Assembly (NCBI GenBank): GCA_902781705.1
Contig: CACZKE010000002.1
Span: 62,001-126,000, forward strand
Reading direction: 5' to 3'
Length of the DNA: 64,000 bases
DNA from: an uncultured Bacteroidia bacterium
Lineage (GTDB): Bacteria; Bacteroidota; Bacteroidia; Bacteroidales; UBA932
How positions within the stretch are numbered: position 1 is the first letter of the stretch; the number at the start of each line of letters is the position of its first letter. Positions 23,157 to 32,326 of this stretch are shown here, piece by piece. The translations under genes were made by a program, and so were the position numbers. The notes beneath the pieces were generated by a model. That model was not told the DNA's origin and did not search any database. It saw only the letters and a program-made list of their open reading frames with translations.

Positions 23157-25973
23157 ATGAAAGGAACACTGATTTTGGGACTGGGACTCCTGCTGGCTTT
23201 GCAGGGGTGCCAAAGCGGTTACAAGGTCAAGGGTGACACCGTGACCGTGAAATTGGAAAACGTTCAGCCGGGCGCTCCGTCGCAGGTCCGCCTGCAGGTC
23301 ATGGGCCCGAAACTCGTCCGGGTGTCCGCGACGCCGGACGGCACCTTCCATGACCGGAAGAGTCTGGTGGTGCTGCCCGTGAAAGAGAAGACGCGGTTCT
23401 CCGTGGAGATGGAGGAGGGCGTCGTGAAGGTTTCGACCGGAGAGGTCGTCGCCCGCGTGGACCCGAAGGACGGAAAACTGTCCTTCACGGATGCTTCCGG
23501 AAAACTGCTTCTTGCTTCCGGCACCGGCGGGCAGATGTCCTTCGCCCCCATCGAGGTGGAAGGAAAGAAGGCTTTCTCCACCCGGGTCGTGTTCGATTCT
23601 CCCGCCGACGAGGCCTTCTACGGTCTCGGACAGCAGCAGACGGGCGAGTTCGACCACAAGGGCCTGAACGAGGAACTGTACCAGTACAACACCAAGATCA
23701 GCATTCCCTTCATCGTCTCGTCCAAGGGGTACGGCCTCCTGTTCGACGCCTACTCCCTGAGCCGCTGGGGCAACCCCAACCCGTACCAGCATCTGGGCGA
23801 CGTGTTCAAGCTCTATGACAAGGACGGGAAGGAAGGCGCCCTCACGGGAACCTACCATACCCGGGACGGGCAGACGCTCGTCCAGCGGGAGGAAACGCTG
23901 GATTATGAGAATGAACGCCTGATCGCGGACCTTCCCAAGATTCCGCTCGAAGGCGCCTTCGTGAAATATGAGGGTGAAATCGAGGCGCTGGTCGCCGGGG
24001 ATTACTACTTCACCCAGTATTACGCCGGCTTCCAGGGCACGAAGATCGGCGGCGAGGAAGTCATGTCCCGCCGCTGGCGTCCGGCCTGGAACCCCAACAG
24101 TTTCCGCTACTGCGTCCATTTCGAGGCCGGGGAACGGAAGCCCGTGGAAGTGTTCTGGCAACCCGACGGCGGCGTGTCCTACTTCAGCCTGAAAGTGGGT
24201 GTCCCGCAGAGCGCGGAGGAGCAGTCCCGTCTGAGTTTCTGGTCCGAGTTCGAGCCGCAGGTGGACTTCTACTTCATGGCGGGAGAAACCTATGACGAAG
24301 TGATCAGCGGCTACCGCACCCTCACGGGCAAGGCCTCCCTGTACCCGAAGTGGTCCCTGGGCTTCTGGCAGAGCCGCGAGCGCTATACCACGCAGGATGA
24401 ACTTGTCGGTACGCTCGCCGAAATGCGCCGGCGGGGCATTCCGGTGGACAACATCGTCCAGGACTGGATGTACTGGAAGGAGGACCAGTGGGGAAGTCAC
24501 GAGTTCGACGAGACCCGTTTCCCCGACCCGGAGAAGATGCTGGACGACGTGCATGCGATGCACGGCCGGTTCATGATCAGCGTGTGGCCCAAGTTCTACA
24601 CCAATACGGAACATTACAAGGAACTCAAGGCGGCGGGCTACGCCTACACCCATGCCGAGGACACGGCCATCGTGGACTGGCTGGGCCATGGACAGTCCTT
24701 CTACGACGCCTATTCGGAGGGTGGCCGGAAGATGTTCTGGCGCCAGATGGACGAAACCCTGTACAGCCGCTACGGGAAGAAGATCGACGCCTGGTGGATG
24801 GACGCGAGCGAACCGAACCTCCGCGACTGCCTGCCTATGGACTACCTCAAGTGGCTCCTGACCCCGACGGCCCTGGGACCGTCCACGGAGTATCTGAACG
24901 CCTATTCCCTCGTGAATGCCGACGCCATCTACAACGGCCAGCGGGCGGTGGATCCCGACAAGCGGGTGTTCCTCCTGACCCGGAACGGTTTCGCCGGCCT
25001 CCAGCGCTATTCCACAGCCTCCTGGAGCGGCGACATCGGCACGTCCTGGTACGACATGCGCATGCAGATGGCGGCCGGCCTGAACTATTCGATGGCGGGC
25101 CTTCCCATGTGGGGCATGGACATCGGCGGTTTCTCCGTGATGAACAAGTTCCACAATCCTGCGAATGCTGACGAGTGGCAGGAACTCCAGACCCGCTGGC
25201 ACCAGTTCGGCACCTTCGTGCCGCTGTTCCGCACCCATGGGCAGTATCCCCGCCGTGAACTCTGGAACATCGCTCCGGAGGGCTCCCAGGCCTATGAGAG
25301 CATCCTCTCCTACATGAAACTCCGGTATAACCTGATGCCGTACCTGTATTCCCTGGCCGGCGCGGTGCATTTCGAGGACTATACGATGATGCGCGGCCTG
25401 CCGATGGATTTCCCCGGCGACCCGAAGGTCCGCGACCTTTCCGACCAGTGGATGTTCGGCCCGGCCCTCATGCCCTGCCCGGTGTACGAATACAAGGCCC
25501 GCAGCCGCGAGGTCTATTTCCCGGAAGGCGGCTGGTACGACTTCTATACGGGCGCCTATATCGCAGGCGGCCAGACGCTTACGGCCGATGCGCCCTACGA
25601 GCGCATCCCGCTCTACGTCCGTGCCGGTTCCATCATTCCCTTCGGTCCCGACATGCAGTGGTCCGACGAGAAACCCGCCGACAATATCCGCCTCTACGTC
25701 TATGCCGGCCGCGACGCCGACTTCACCCTCTACGAGGATGACGGCGTGACCTACGGCTACGAGAAGGGCGCCTATGCGACCATCCCGATCCACTGGGATG
25801 ACGCTTCCCGTACCCTCACCCTCGGCGAGCGCAAGGGATCCTTCCCGGGCATGCTGGAAACCCGCACCTTCACGGTTGTCGTCGTGGATCCGGAGCACCC
25901 CGCCGGCTTCGTCCCGGATGCCTCCGGCACTGAGATGACCTACGAGGGAACGGAGATTACTTGCAAAGCATAA
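23157..25973 (+). CDS. GH31 alpha-glycosidase (alpha-xylosidase type) with PA14 insert, lipoprotein
   Basis: A 938-residue protein with lipobox LQGC. Order: N-terminal GH31 beta-sandwich (about 30-265), a PA14-like insert (about 270-340, with AGDYYFTQYYAGFQGTKI), the catalytic barrel (about 390-730) and C-terminal beta-domains. The catalytic nucleophile is Asp549 in WWMDASEPN; the acid/base is Asp626 in WSGDIGTSW. The PA14 insert is known from alpha-xylosidases acting on xyloglucan oligosaccharides, so xylose release is the first guess, with alpha-glucosidase as alternative. It is divergent from uxuAB, and its last 17 bases overlap the end of the convergent cysteine desulfidase-like gene. Confidence 0.88.
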   Translation: MKGTLILGLGLLLALQGCQSGYKVKGDTVTVKLENVQPGAPSQVRLQVMGPKLVRVSATPDGTFHDRKSLVVLPVKEKTRFSVEMEEGVVKVSTGEVVARVDPKDGKLSFTDASGKLLLASGTGGQMSFAPIEVEGKKAFSTRVVFDSPADEAFYGLGQQQTGEFDHKGLNEELYQYNTKISIPFIVSSKGYGLLFDAYSLSRWGNPNPYQHLGDVFKLYDKDGKEGALTGTYHTRDGQTLVQREETLDYENERLIADLPKIPLEGAFVKYEGEIEALVAGDYYFTQYYAGFQGTKIGGEEVMSRRWRPAWNPNSFRYCVHFEAGERKPVEVFWQPDGGVSYFSLKVGVPQSAEEQSRLSFWSEFEPQVDFYFMAGETYDEVISGYRTLTGKASLYPKWSLGFWQSRERYTTQDELVGTLAEMRRRGIPVDNIVQDWMYWKEDQWGSHEFDETRFPDPEKMLDDVHAMHGRFMISVWPKFYTNTEHYKELKAAGYAYTHAEDTAIVDWLGHGQSFYDAYSEGGRKMFWRQMDETLYSRYGKKIDAWWMDASEPNLRDCLPMDYLKWLLTPTALGPSTEYLNAYSLVNADAIYNGQRAVDPDKRVFLLTRNGFAGLQRYSTASWSGDIGTSWYDMRMQMAAGLNYSMAGLPMWGMDIGGFSVMNKFHNPANADEWQELQTRWHQFGTFVPLFRTHGQYPRRELWNIAPEGSQAYESILSYMKLRYNLMPYLYSLAGAVHFEDYTMMRGLPMDFPGDPKVRDLSDQWMFGPALMPCPVYEYKARSREVYFPEGGWYDFYTGAYIAGGQTLTADAPYERIPLYVRAGSIIPFGPDMQWSDEKPADNIRLYVYAGRDADFTLYEDDGVTYGYEKGAYATIPIHWDDASRTLTLGERKGSFPGMLETRTFTVVVVDPEHPAGFVPDASGTEMTYEGTEITCKA

Positions 25974-27300
25974 TATCCAGGATCATCTTGTCCGTGGCCT
26001 GCATGCCCACGGACCCGATGGCCCCGAGGTTCCGGATCGTCTTCTCGATGTCGTCCTCGATGATGCCGTCGGTGGAGGGGATGCAGGTGCCGCGGAGGGC
26101 GAGGACAGCGGACTGGACGGCGGAGGAGACGCCGGAGGCGACCTTCATCGCACAGCCGACCTTGGCTCCGTCGCACACCATGCCGGTGATGTTGCCGATC
26201 ATGTTCTTGATGGCGGCGCATACCTGTTCATAGGTCCCGCCCTGCAGGTACACGATGCCGCAGGCGGAGCCGGTGGAGGCCACGACACAGCCGCAGAGGG
26301 CCGACAGTTTGCCCAGATAGCCTTTGATGTGGATCGCCACGAGGTTGCTGAGGATCAGCGCCCGGGCGAGGGGCTCGTCGGCGATGCCGTATTTGAGAGC
26401 ATAGGCGATGACGGGCATCGACACCGTGATGCCCTGGTTGCCGGAACCGCTGTTGGACATGGCGGGGAGCGTGCAGCCGGCCATGCGGGCGTCTGACGCC
26501 GCGGCGGTGAGGCCCATCGCGAAACTCATGAAATCGTCCCCGAACACTTCCAGCTGGTTCTCCCGGATGGCCTTGCCGACGCGGAGACCGTAGTCGCCAT
26601 CCAGCCCTTCCCGGGCGAGGGCGAGGTTCAGCGTCCGGTCCTCCAGGATGAACGCAATATCTTCATAATCAACCGTCCGGGCGAAATCGTAGATTTCCCG
26701 GACGGTCAGGCCGTAGTCGCGGGTAGTGCGCTCTTTCGCGGCAGCGCCGGATTCGGAACTCATCAGGATCTTGTCGGCGAAACTCGTTTCCACGATCTTG
26801 TCGTGGTCATCCTCGATGACGGCATAGGCATGGGGATTCACCTCGGCCGAGGCCTGCACGCCGTGGCCCATGGTGACGGTCGCCTTCACGTACAGAAGCC
26901 GGTCGATGTCCGCGACGGAGATGGTAACACACTTGGCTGCTACGAGTTCTTTCGCGCGGGCCACGGCGCCGGAGGAGACGCCCTGGAGCACTTCCAGCCC
27001 CTTGGCGGCGTCGCCGCAGACGGCGCCGAGGGCGGCCGCGATGGGAAGACCCACCATCCCGGTACCGGGGATGCCCACGCCCATCCCGTTCTTGAGGATA
27101 TTGCCGGAAACCTCCACGGCGATGCGGAAATCGGCCGTCTGCCGCCACAGGGGGCAGTCGCCGCAATGGGAGCAGTTCTCGGAGATGATGTCCACGGCCT
27201 TCGCGACGGCGAGGGCGACGGCAATGGGTTCGGTGCAGCCCAGGGCGGGCTTCACTTCCTTGTGGATAAGGCCGATGAGGTCGGCTTGGCGGTCAGTCAT
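25957..27300 (-). CDS. L-cysteine desulfidase / UPF0597 family protein
   Basis: A 447-residue cytoplasmic protein of the UPF0597 family (YhaM/CyuA). Hallmarks are ALGCTEPIAVALAVA at 19-33, with the conserved Cys, GNILKNGMGVGIPGTG, MGHGVQASAEVNPH and SNSGSGNQGITVSMP near 280. Relatives degrade L-cysteine to pyruvate, ammonia and sulfide using an iron-sulfur cluster; some may act on serine or other amino acids. The gene has its own promoter that overlaps the divergent GH3 promoter, and its 3' end overlaps GH31 by 17 bases tail to tail. Confidence 0.85.
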   Translation of the reverse strand: MTDRQADLIGLIHKEVKPALGCTEPIAVALAVAKAVDIISENCSHCGDCPLWRQTADFRIAVEVSGNILKNGMGVGIPGTGMVGLPIAAALGAVCGDAAKGLEVLQGVSSGAVARAKELVAAKCVTISVADIDRLLYVKATVTMGHGVQASAEVNPHAYAVIEDDHDKIVETSFADKILMSSESGAAAKERTTRDYGLTVREIYDFARTVDYEDIAFILEDRTLNLALAREGLDGDYGLRVGKAIRENQLEVFGDDFMSFAMGLTAAASDARMAGCTLPAMSNSGSGNQGITVSMPVIAYALKYGIADEPLARALILSNLVAIHIKGYLGKLSALCGCVVASTGSACGIVYLQGGTYEQVCAAIKNMIGNITGMVCDGAKVGCAMKVASGVSSAVQSAVLALRGTCIPSTDGIIEDDIEKTIRNLGAIGSVGMQATDKMILDIMLCK

Positions 27301-27325
27301 GATTACACGAAATGGGGTCCGGACA

Positions 27326-27357
27326 CAAATGTAGCCCCTTTTTGGCCGAAAAGCAAA
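27326..27357 (-). promoter_or_regulatory. Promoter of the cysteine desulfidase-like gene
   Basis: Minus-strand TTTG (27357 to 27354), 20-nt spacer, TACATTTG (27333 to 27326). Both boxes fit the Bacteroidota consensus. It overlaps the plus-strand promoter at 27341-27372. Confidence 0.65.
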
Positions 27358-27372
27358 TTATGCTTACCTTTG
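27341..27372 (+). promoter_or_regulatory. Promoter of the GH3 gene at 27403
   Basis: TTTG (27341-27344), 20-nt spacer, TACCTTTG (27365-27372), 30 nt before the ATG. Both boxes match the consensus. Confidence 0.65.
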
Positions 27373-27402
27373 ATGATTGGATAACACTGACATCAAGATA
27401 CC

Positions 27403-29736
27403 ATGACCCGAATCCAAACCGTGCTGAAGGCCTCCGCCTTCGCCCTGGCCGCCCTTCTGGCGGCCGCTTGCTCAACTTCGACGACACCGAAAGTCAATCC
27501 CGCCATCGCCCCGGACAAGGACGTGGAGGCGAAAGTGGAACAGGTCCTCAAGGGGATGACCCTGGAGGAGAAGGTGGGCCAGATGGTCCAGATCACCATC
27601 GACTATATCTCGAACGATGCCCGCGACGACGTGGATCCCGCGAAGATGGACGTCCTCTTCGGCAAGTACAAGGTCGGTTCCGTCCTGAACGTGCTGCAAG
27701 GCCATGCCTTCGACCGGGCGAAGACGGCCGACTACCTGTCCAAGATCCAGGCGAAATCCATGGAGCATATCGGCATCCCGTGCATCTACGGCCTGGACAT
27801 GATCCACGGCGCCTCTTACCTCACCGACGGCAGCTTCTATCCGCAGGAAATCAACCTCGGCGCCACCTTCAACCGCGATTATGCCCGGATGATGGGCCAT
27901 GCGATGGCCTATGAGACCCGTGCTGCGCAGTGCGCCTGGGTATTCTCCCCGGTGATGGACCTCGGGCGTGACCCGCGCTGGCCGCGCCAGTGGGAGAGCT
28001 GGGGCGAGGACCCGTACCTGCAGGCCGAGATGGCCCGCACCGAGACCGTGGCCATCCAGGGAGAGGATCCCAACCATATCGACCTGGAACATGCGGCCGT
28101 GAGCATCAAGCATTTCATGGGCTACGGCGTGCCGCACACCGGCAAGGACCGCACCCCCGCCTATATTGCTGAGAACGACCTGCGCGAGAAGTTTTTCCGT
28201 CCGTTCAAGGAGTGCTTCCAGGCCGGCGCCCTCACCGCGATGGTCAATTCCGCTTCCATCAACGGCATCCCCACGCATGCGAACAAGACCCTCCTCACCG
28301 GCTGGGTGAAGGAGCAGCTGAACTGGGACGGCATGCTCGTGACCGACTGGGCAGACATCGACAACCTCTTCACCCGCGACCATGTGGCGGCCGACAAGGC
28401 CGAGGCCGTGGCCATGGGCATCAACGCCGGCATCGACATGATCATGGACCCGTACGATCCCGAGTGCTGCAACGTCATCATCGGACTGGTCAAGGACGGC
28501 CGTATCCCGATGGAGCGTGTCGATGACGCCGTGCGCCGCGTGCTCCGCCTGAAGGTTCGTCTGGGTCTGTTCGACGATCCGATCTGGGAACACGAATATC
28601 CCGAGTTTGCCTCCGAGGCCTTTGCAAAGCAGTCCTATGACGCTGCCGTCGAGTCCGAGGTACTCCTCAAGAACGAGGGCATCCTGCCCCTGAAGGGCAC
28701 CGAACGCATCCTTGTGACCGGCCCGAACGCCAACTCCCTCCGCACCCTGAACGGCGGCTGGTCCTACACCTGGCAGGGCGAGGGCGATGCTTTCGCCCCG
28801 CAGTACAATACTATCCTGGAAGCGATGCAGAAGCGTTTCCAGAAGGTGATCTACGAGCCCGGCATCGTGTATGACAGCGCCCGGATGAACTGGCAGGAAG
28901 AGGATCCCTCCGGCATCGCGAAAGCCGTCGCCGCCGCGCGCGGAGCCGATGTCATCATCGCCTGTGTGGGCGAGAATTCCTACTGCGAGACCCCCGGCAA
29001 CATGAACGACCTGAACCTCTCCCCGAACCAGAAGGAGCTCGTCCGCAGACTCGCTGCCACCGGAAAGCCCGTCATCCTCGTGCTGAATGAGGGCCGTCCC
29101 CGCATCATCGGCGACATCGAACCCCTGGCGAAGGCCGTCATCGACGTGATGCTCCCGTCCAACTACGGCGGCGACGCCCTGGCCGCCCTCCTCGCCGGCG
29201 ACGAGAACTTCTCCGGCAAACTCCCGTTCACCTATCCCAAGTACATCAACTCCCTCCATACCTACGACTACAAGGTGTCCGAGCATCGCGAGGTGATGGA
29301 TGGTGCCTACAACTACGACGCCATCATGGACGTCCAGTGGGCCTTCGGCCACGGCCTCAGCTATACGACCTTCGCCTACAGTGACCTCAAGCTGGAGAGC
29401 CCGGCGGACTTCAATGCCGGCGATGACCTGAAGGTGTCCGTGAAGGTGACCAACACCGGCGCCCGCGCCGGCAAGGAGGCCGTCCTGCTGTACAGCTCCG
29501 ACCTCGTGGCTTCCCTCATCCCGGATGTCAAGCGCCTCCGCGGCTTCGAGAAGATCGCGCTGGAGCCGGGCGAGACCAAGACCGTCTCCTTCGTGGTCCC
29601 GGCCCACGAACTCGCTTTCGTCGGTGCCGACGGCAAGTGGCGCCTGGAGGCCGGCGATTTCCGGCTCTCCTGCGGCGGCCTGGGCGTGATGGCCCGCTGC
29701 ACCGAGACCAAGGTTTGGGAAACCCCTAACATCTAA
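27403..29736 (+). CDS. GH3 beta-glucosidase / exo-beta-glucanase lipoprotein
   Basis: A 777-residue lipoprotein (lipobox AAAC24). The GH3 N-terminal barrel contains GLDMIHGASY, FSPVMDLGRDPRWPRQWESW, KHFMGYGVPHTGKDR and the nucleophile Asp315 in MLVTDWADIDN. The alpha/beta sandwich follows (LLKNEGILPLKG, VIIACVGENSYCETPGN), and an FN3-like C-terminal domain ends the protein (FGHGLSYTTFAY, VKVTNTGARAGKEAVLLY). The layout and sequence resemble barley ExoI-type broad beta-glucosidases. It probably releases glucose from oligosaccharides at the cell surface or in the periplasm. The kinase-like gene starts 6 nt downstream and is likely co-transcribed. Confidence 0.9.
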   Translation: MTRIQTVLKASAFALAALLAAACSTSTTPKVNPAIAPDKDVEAKVEQVLKGMTLEEKVGQMVQITIDYISNDARDDVDPAKMDVLFGKYKVGSVLNVLQGHAFDRAKTADYLSKIQAKSMEHIGIPCIYGLDMIHGASYLTDGSFYPQEINLGATFNRDYARMMGHAMAYETRAAQCAWVFSPVMDLGRDPRWPRQWESWGEDPYLQAEMARTETVAIQGEDPNHIDLEHAAVSIKHFMGYGVPHTGKDRTPAYIAENDLREKFFRPFKECFQAGALTAMVNSASINGIPTHANKTLLTGWVKEQLNWDGMLVTDWADIDNLFTRDHVAADKAEAVAMGINAGIDMIMDPYDPECCNVIIGLVKDGRIPMERVDDAVRRVLRLKVRLGLFDDPIWEHEYPEFASEAFAKQSYDAAVESEVLLKNEGILPLKGTERILVTGPNANSLRTLNGGWSYTWQGEGDAFAPQYNTILEAMQKRFQKVIYEPGIVYDSARMNWQEEDPSGIAKAVAAARGADVIIACVGENSYCETPGNMNDLNLSPNQKELVRRLAATGKPVILVLNEGRPRIIGDIEPLAKAVIDVMLPSNYGGDALAALLAGDENFSGKLPFTYPKYINSLHTYDYKVSEHREVMDGAYNYDAIMDVQWAFGHGLSYTTFAYSDLKLESPADFNAGDDLKVSVKVTNTGARAGKEAVLLYSSDLVASLIPDVKRLRGFEKIALEPGETKTVSFVVPAHELAFVGADGKWRLEAGDFRLSCGGLGVMARCTETKVWETPNI

Positions 29737-29742
29737 CGGCTT

Positions 29743-30828
29743 ATGAAATCCTTCGAAGAACTGAAATCCATCACCGCACAGTTTGATGTCCGGGGTAATG
29801 TCCTGGAAATCAAGCCCCTCGGGAACGGTCTGATCAATGATACGCTGCTGGTGAAGACCGACGGCCCCGACGACTATGTCCTCCAGCGGATCAACAACGC
29901 GATTTTCCAGGATGTGGAACTGCTGCAGCACAACATCGACTGCGCGACCCGCCATATCCGGATGAAACTCGCCGGCGATCCCGACATCGACCGGAAAGTG
30001 TTGACCTTCGTCCCTTGCCGGGCGACGGGAAAGACCTATTGGACCGACGGGGAGACCTACTGGCGCGTGTCCGTGCTCATCAAGGACGCTTATACGCACG
30101 AGGTGGTGGACCCCGCCTCTTCCTATGATGCCGGCAAGGCCTTCGGCGCCTTCGAGGCGATGCTTTCCGACATTCCCGACACGCTGGGCGAGACCATCCC
30201 GGACTTCCACAACATGGAACTCCGGGCGCGCCAGCTCCGGGAAGCGGTGGCGGCGGACCCCGTGGGACGTATGGCGTCCCCGGAAGTGCAGGCCATCCTG
30301 AAGGACCTGCAGACCTATGAAGAAGAGATGTGCAAGGCCGAGCGGATGTATCGCGAAGGCGTGCTTCCCAAGCGTATCTGCCACTGCGACACCAAGGTGA
30401 ACAACATGCTCTTCGATGCCGACGGTAACGTCCTCTGCGTCATCGACCTGGACACCCTGATGCCGTCCTTCGTCTTCTCGGACTTCGGCGATTTCATGCG
30501 CACGGCCGGCAGCACCGTCCCCGAGGACGATCCCGCCGTGGAGAAGGTGGACCTCCGGATGGACATCTTCGAGGCCTTCGCCCGCGGCTATGTGGAATCC
30601 GCGAAGGTGTTCCTGACCCCTGTCGAGAAGGAAAACCTTCCTTTTGCCGCGTGCCTGTTCCCGTACATGCAGGCCGTCCGCTTTTTCGCGGACTATATCA
30701 ACGGGGACACCTACTATAAAATCAAGTATCCGGACCATAACCTGGTCCGGACACGCAATCAAGTCGCCCTCTTCCACGCGGCCTATGCCAAGGTACCGCA
30801 GATGAAGGCCTTTATCGACAGTCTGTAA
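29743..30828 (+). CDS. APH-fold sugar kinase-like protein (N-acetylhexosamine 1-kinase-like)
   Basis: A 361-residue cytoplasmic protein of the aminoglycoside phosphotransferase fold. The catalytic loop is CHCDTKVNNMLFD near 213 (HxDxxxxN) and the metal-binding DLD is in CVIDLDTLMPS near 236; an N-terminal LGNGLINDTLLVK acts as the nucleotide loop. Similar proteins in Bifidobacterium (NahK) phosphorylate GlcNAc or GalNAc at C1, and Bacteroidota homologues stand near glycan-salvage genes. Here the GH109 gene ends at the very next base on the other strand, which fits amino-sugar salvage, but the substrate is inferred from fold and location. Confidence 0.7.
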   Translation: MKSFEELKSITAQFDVRGNVLEIKPLGNGLINDTLLVKTDGPDDYVLQRINNAIFQDVELLQHNIDCATRHIRMKLAGDPDIDRKVLTFVPCRATGKTYWTDGETYWRVSVLIKDAYTHEVVDPASSYDAGKAFGAFEAMLSDIPDTLGETIPDFHNMELRARQLREAVAADPVGRMASPEVQAILKDLQTYEEEMCKAERMYREGVLPKRICHCDTKVNNMLFDADGNVLCVIDLDTLMPSFVFSDFGDFMRTAGSTVPEDDPAVEKVDLRMDIFEAFARGYVESAKVFLTPVEKENLPFAACLFPYMQAVRFFADYINGDTYYKIKYPDHNLVRTRNQVALFHAAYAKVPQMKAFIDSL

Positions 30829-32214
30829 CTATTTCGCGAAAGCGTAGGAGAAACCCTTCACCTGGTCCCAGGCGCCGCGGGTGAAGTCGGGAACTTCCAC
30901 CGGCATGCTTCCGTTCTCGATGGAGAGGCGGGAGAGGGGAGTGATGCAGCACCATTCGGCAAGGTCATAGACGTCGATGTCCATGGGAAGGCCGTTGCGG
31001 AGGCAATAGACCCAGCGGTAGTCCATGATGTAGTCCATGCCGCCGTGGCCGCCCACTTCCTTGGCGAGAGCCTCGAGTTCCGGGGTGAGGATGGGGTTGG
31101 GGTACTTGGCCAGCATCTCGTTCACGGATTCGCCGCGATAGACCTTTTCCGTGCCCACGGTATGGGCGTTGACCTCCTCGCCTTCCTTGAATTCACGGAA
31201 GCAGAGGATGGGGACGGGGTACTTGGCGGAGTAACCGTCGGTGCCGACGATCTGATACATACGGCTGTAGGGGCGGGGAGTCATCACGTCATGTTCGACG
31301 AGGATGGTCTTTCCTTTTTCAGTGCGGATGAGGGTGGAAGTCTGGTCGCCGGCCGCGAAAGTGGCGTCGGGCTGATTATAGAGTTTCTCGGACATCTTGG
31401 CACCGTTGAAAGGTTCCGTGTCCATGGCGACGAGGGTCTTCATGCGGTCGCCGCGGTGGAGGTTCATGACCTGGGCCACCGGGCCGAGGCCGTGCGTGGG
31501 ATACAGGTCGCCCCGGTTCTTCTGGTTCTCCTGCAGGCGCCAGTTGCCGGCGTAGGCCTTCCAGAAGGGATCCAGGTTGTGCTGGTAGGAACCCTCGGCG
31601 TGGATGGGTTCGCCGATGGCGCCGGCCTGGACCATCGCGAGGGTGGCCATCTCGAAGAAGTCATAGCAGCAGTTCTCAAGCATGATGCAGTGCCGGCGGG
31701 TGCGCTCGGCCGTGTTCACGAGGGCCCAGATGTCCTCCAGGGTACCGGCGGCAGGCACCTCGACAGCGGCATGCTTGCCCTGCTCCATGGCGTAGAGGGA
31801 CACGGGAACATGGTGGCTCCAGTCGGTGCACACATAGACGACGTCCAGGTCCTCCTGTTCACAGAGGGCCTTCCATGCCTCATCGGAACCGGTATATTCC
31901 TTCGCGGCGGGGAGGCCCTTGTCCGCGAGGAACTTCTGGCTGGCGGCGACCCGCTCGGGCAGGACGTCGCACAGGGCGGTGATCACGACACCGGGCACAT
32001 AGGTCAGGCGCTCTACGGCGTCGCCGCCGCGCATGCCCAGGCCCACGACGCCCACGCGGACCGTCTCCAGCGGTTCGGTGGTGAGGCCGAGGACATTCTC
32101 CTGTCCGGCCGGACGCACGGGCACGTCGGTCTTGAGGACAGTCTGTACGGGGTTGTTGTTGCACGCGACCGCAAGCAGGGTCGCTGCAGCGCATAAGATG
32201 GCTTTGAGTTTCAT
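30829..32214 (-). CDS. GH109-type NAD-dependent glycosidase (Gfo/Idh/MocA fold), lipoprotein
   Basis: A 461-residue lipoprotein (ATG 32214, lipobox AVAC18). The N-terminal Rossmann domain has VGVVGLGMRGGD (54-65), and EVPAAGTLED follows the sugar-site region. GH109 marks are YPTHGLGPVAQ near 240, GGHGGMDYIMDYR near 395 and the tail ending in VPDFTRGAWD. GH109 enzymes hydrolyse terminal alpha-N-acetylgalactosamine by an NAD-mediated oxidation-elimination mechanism. Export with an NAD cofactor is usual for this family in Bacteroidota. Its stop codon directly abuts that of the kinase-like gene. Confidence 0.87.
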   Translation of the reverse strand: MKLKAILCAAATLLAVACNNNPVQTVLKTDVPVRPAGQENVLGLTTEPLETVRVGVVGLGMRGGDAVERLTYVPGVVITALCDVLPERVAASQKFLADKGLPAAKEYTGSDEAWKALCEQEDLDVVYVCTDWSHHVPVSLYAMEQGKHAAVEVPAAGTLEDIWALVNTAERTRRHCIMLENCCYDFFEMATLAMVQAGAIGEPIHAEGSYQHNLDPFWKAYAGNWRLQENQKNRGDLYPTHGLGPVAQVMNLHRGDRMKTLVAMDTEPFNGAKMSEKLYNQPDATFAAGDQTSTLIRTEKGKTILVEHDVMTPRPYSRMYQIVGTDGYSAKYPVPILCFREFKEGEEVNAHTVGTEKVYRGESVNEMLAKYPNPILTPELEALAKEVGGHGGMDYIMDYRWVYCLRNGLPMDIDVYDLAEWCCITPLSRLSIENGSMPVEVPDFTRGAWDQVKGFSYAFAK

Positions 32215-32236
32215 GGTTGTGGCTTGTTTGGTACTG

Positions 32237-32244
32237 CAAATGTA
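32237..32244 (-). promoter_or_regulatory. -7 box of the GH109 gene
   Basis: Minus-strand TACATTTG (32244 to 32237), 22 nt from the ATG at 32214; this favours ATG 32214 over the in-frame upstream ATG at 32247, which would lie before the transcript. Confidence 0.55.
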
Positions 32245-32278
32245 CATTATTATTTTCAGTGTAATGAATAAAAATCGT

Positions 32279-32286
32279 TATTTTTG
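32279..32286 (+). promoter_or_regulatory. -7 box of the guanylyltransferase gene
   Basis: TATTTTTG, 40 nt before the ATG at 32327; divergent from the GH109 promoter. Confidence 0.5.
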
Positions 32287-32326
32287 TCCACCACAAGAAA
32301 AATAACGGAATCATCAGTCGAAAGAT

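Noticed and set aside
22935..25898. A 987-codon open frame on the minus strand
   Set aside because: Antisense to GH31, running on into uxuA in a different phase; composition is that of a shadow frame.
27472..30777. A 1101-codon open frame on the minus strand
   Set aside because: Spans the antisense of both GH3 and the kinase-like gene and crosses their intergenic gap; no domain is seen.
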